Part shown: positions 49,154 to 50,251 of the stretch, in pieces
How positions within the stretch are numbered: the first letter of the stretch is position 1
Layout of the letters: each line of letters opens with the position of its first letter
NCBI GenBank assembly: GCA_030145385.1
Contig: JAQYVU010000022.1
Coordinates: forward strand, 1 to 50,251
DNA from: Desulfococcaceae bacterium
GTDB taxonomy: Bacteria > Desulfobacterota > Desulfobacteria > Desulfobacterales > Desulfosalsimonadaceae
Direction: 5' to 3'
DNA length: 50,251 nucleotides
Notes under the pieces: generated by a model
The model's database searches: none
What the model was told of the DNA's origin: nothing
The model's input: the letters and a program-made list of their open reading frames with translations, nothing else
Translations under genes and position numbers: made by a program

Positions 49154-49185
49154 TTGACAGTGCTATGTAAAAAAGTATCTACAAT
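49154..49185 (+). promoter_or_regulatory. Likely mazEF promoter
   Basis: A perfect TTGACA lies at 49154-49159. Candidate -10 boxes are TATCTA (49176-49181, spacing 16) or TACAAT (49180-49185, spacing 20). The region lies 28-60 nt before the antitoxin start, between the repeat element and the operon. Confidence 0.45.
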
Positions 49186-49212
49186 GTATAAATTTATAGC
49201 AAGGGGGCGAAT

Positions 49213-49473
49213 ATGCGCATGGTGATTAAAAAATGGGGCAACAGTCTGGCAACGAGAATTCCAAAAGCCGTGGTCGAGACCACCGATTTACACCTCAACC
49301 AGGAGGTCGATATTGAGGCTGTTAACGGTAAAATCATTATCTCGCCGATAAAGAAAAAGAAGGAATATCAACTTGAAGAACTTCTCAGTCAGTGTAAGCC
49401 CGGAGCTATGAAACCCGACAAAGAAGATCAGGAATGGCTCAATGCTGAACCTGTCGGTAAGGAAGTTTGGTGA
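49213..49473 (+). CDS. mazE: MazE-like antitoxin (AbrB-type)
   Basis: The 86-residue protein has the swapped-hairpin AbrB/MazE DNA-binding start VIKKWGNSLATRIPKAVVE and VDIEAVNGKIIISPIKKK. A flexible acidic tail (PDKEDQEWLNAEPVGKEVW) normally wraps the toxin. It neutralises MazF and represses its own operon. An AGGGGG site precedes the ATG. The stop codon overlaps the toxin start by one base (TGATG), so the two are translationally coupled. Confidence 0.94.
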   Translation: MRMVIKKWGNSLATRIPKAVVETTDLHLNQEVDIEAVNGKIIISPIKKKKEYQLEELLSQCKPGAMKPDKEDQEWLNAEPVGKEVW

Positions 49474-49814
49474 TGGTTAAGAAAAAGTATATTCCAAAAC
49501 GCGGTGATGTTGTATGGACTGATTTTGATCCTGCTGCCGGGCATGAGCAAATGGGCAAAAGACCTGCGCTTGTTCTTTCTCCGGCTCCTTTCAATAAAAA
49601 AATTATGCTGGCTATGGTGGCACCGATCACAAGCAGGATCAGAGGTCATGGTTTTGAAGTACCCCTTAATGGTAAAAAAGTTAAGGGCGTTGTGTTGTGT
49701 CACCAGGTGAAAATGATCGACTTTGCTGAAAGGGGGCTTCAGTTTTCGGAAAAAGCACCGGAAATCGTAACAATTGATGCATTGGCAAAAGTCCGAGCGA
49801 TCGTTAGTGAATAA
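49473..49814 (+). CDS. mazF: MazF-like endoribonuclease toxin
   Basis: The 113-residue PemK/MazF fold has KRGDVVWTDFDPAAGHEQMG, KRPALVLSPAPFNKK, VAPITSR and GVVLCHQVKMIDF, with the catalytic Arg and Thr/Ser regions conserved. MazF toxins cut mRNA at short sequence motifs when the antitoxin is degraded. I place the start at ATG 49473, overlapping the mazE stop, and not at the TTG two codons earlier. AAGGAAG lies a suitable distance upstream. Confidence 0.94.
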   Translation: MVKKKYIPKRGDVVWTDFDPAAGHEQMGKRPALVLSPAPFNKKIMLAMVAPITSRIRGHGFEVPLNGKKVKGVVLCHQVKMIDFAERGLQFSEKAPEIVTIDALAKVRAIVSE

Positions 49815-49918
49815 TGATTATGTTTTCGAGAGAATTCATACTTTTTTATCTTTTTAGATCTTGAAATAAATCAGCAGTCAATGCGGGTCTCTTTTAATGG
49901 TTGATTCGGATATGCGTT

Positions 49919-49936
49919 CCCACGGGGAACCGTGGG
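49919..49936. repeat. Perfect hairpin after mazEF
   Basis: CCCACGG (49919-49925) pairs with CCGTGGG (49930-49936) around GGAA, preceded by GCGTT. CGTTCCCACG-type hairpins are widespread dispersed repeats in bacterial genomes. It has no T tract, so terminator activity is uncertain. Confidence 0.5.
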
Positions 49937-49967
49937 ATTGAGGAAAAATAATTTTTTGGAGTAAGGT

Positions 49968-50114
49968 GTGAAAGCAATTTTAGGTGTGTTGTTTGTGTTT
50001 GGAGTGACTTTTATTGGGTGTTCTCCGAATACAAGGATATTTTATATGGATAATATTACATGTTCTGCTTCCAATAGGGATACAGAAGAGTGGGCGTATT
50101 ATATAATTGAGTAA
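49968..50114 (+). CDS. Small putative lipoprotein, possibly truncated by IS66
   Basis: A 48-residue frame begins with GTG at 49968 behind TTGGAGTAAG and reads MKAILGVLFVFGVTFIGCSP. This is a signal sequence with a lipobox-like FIGC, so Cys18 would be lipidated. The rest (TRIFYMDNITCSASNRD, EEWAYYIIE) is short and lacks a recognised domain. The stop TAA lies inside GTAAGCGC (50111-50118), which resembles the terminal GTAAGC of IS66 elements. It may therefore be the 5' end of a longer gene cut by that insertion. Confidence 0.55.
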   Translation: MKAILGVLFVFGVTFIGCSPNTRIFYMDNITCSASNRDTEEWAYYIIE

Positions 50115-50251
50115 GCGCTTAATCAAGCACACCTGCTGGCAAATTTTTCAATCTGGTCAGGGGCAAGATTCTGCGGCAGGAGTTTTTCATAATCTGCTTC
50201 GGTTTTTGCAAATGGGATTCTGTCAAACAGATACCTAAGGTAATCATATGG
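50111..50251 (-). mobile_element. IS66-family element, one end (continues beyond window)
   Basis: The window ends inside an IS66-type transposase gene read on the minus strand. GTAAGCGC at 50111-50118 fits the IS66 terminal inverted repeat, which starts GTAA. The boundary is tentative because the stop codon of the transposase would then lie only 5 bp from that motif. Confidence 0.6.
50123..50251 (-). CDS. IS66-family transposase, C-terminal 42 residues
   Basis: The minus strand reads PYDYLRYLFDRIPFAKTEAD, then YEKLLPQNLAPDQIEKFASR and CA before TGA (50123-50125). The EPYxYLRYLFERLP..K..EDYExLLP pattern is the typical C-terminus of IS66 TnpC/TnpB-type transposases. The N-terminal part, including the DDE catalytic core, is outside the window. 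Confidence 0.88.
   Translation of the reverse strand, partial: PYDYLRYLFDRIPFAKTEADYEKLLPQNLAPDQIEKFASRCA

Overview
The window reads as chromosomal DNA of an anaerobic deltaproteobacterium (Desulfobacterota), most likely a Desulfobacteraceae-type sulfate reducer. This is inferred from gene content, not from a marker gene: a glycyl-radical enzyme with its radical-SAM activase, an anaerobe-type NADH:flavin/2,4-dienoyl-CoA reductase with an Fe-S cluster motif, an AcnB aconitase, cobalamin genes, many PAS-rich sensor kinases, and small Cys-rich proteins of the sort common in that group. Base composition is moderate, with AT-rich intergenic stretches.

Layout. 1-5.6 kb: 5' part of a small heat-shock gene, a tandem ribbon-helix-helix-like protein, a leftover Fis-type HTH from a sigma-54 activator, then a multi-PAS kinase facing a NarL-type response regulator. 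6.2-11.6 kb: a small membrane protein with a CxxC...CPxC domain, acnB, and the flavin/Fe-S oxidoreductase. 11.7-15.8 kb: cobO and cobQ, then a convergent block with an NTF2-like anchored protein, signal peptidase I and a TANGO2/NRDE protein. 16-25.5 kb: a housekeeping run of thiolase, a tiny membrane protein, gyrA-gpsA, radC, a 4-Cys small protein, pgk, a VTT-domain protein and an unknown gene. 25.5-28.2 kb: an N-acetyltransferase, a class A PBP, and tRNA-Val with a clear terminator. 28.2-36.5 kb: a membrane protein interrupted by an in-frame TGA, an anchored coiled-coil protein, a B12-type radical SAM protein, a junction of two gene fragments, and a large hybrid kinase. 36.8-39.4 kb: a secreted 5'-nucleotidase-like protein and a 47-residue RRSGxDRR protein. 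39.7-45.4 kb: a GntR/FadR regulator with its own operator, the glycyl-radical enzyme, its activase and a double split-barrel flavoprotein, probably one catabolic module. 45.4-50.25 kb: an MscS-like channel, a phosphodiesterase, a DMT transporter, a repeat-rich stretch, mazEF, a small lipoprotein and the 3' end of an IS66 transposase.

The most distinctive signals are not the large genes. First, an in-frame TGA at 29576-29578 splits a conserved zinc-type domain; the reading frame continues intact for 50 codons and a small hairpin lies at the spacing expected for a bacterial SECIS. Recoding and a simple nonsense mutation are both possible. Second, a family of roughly 125-bp elements with imperfect terminal inverted repeats occurs at least six times. 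One defined end always lies against a stop codon or just before a ribosome-binding site. Third, a separate 135-bp inverted-repeat element supplies the stop codon of the glycyl-radical activase. Fourth, the glycyl-radical enzyme has all catalytic motifs but no assignable substrate. The tRNA-Val has C instead of U at position 33.
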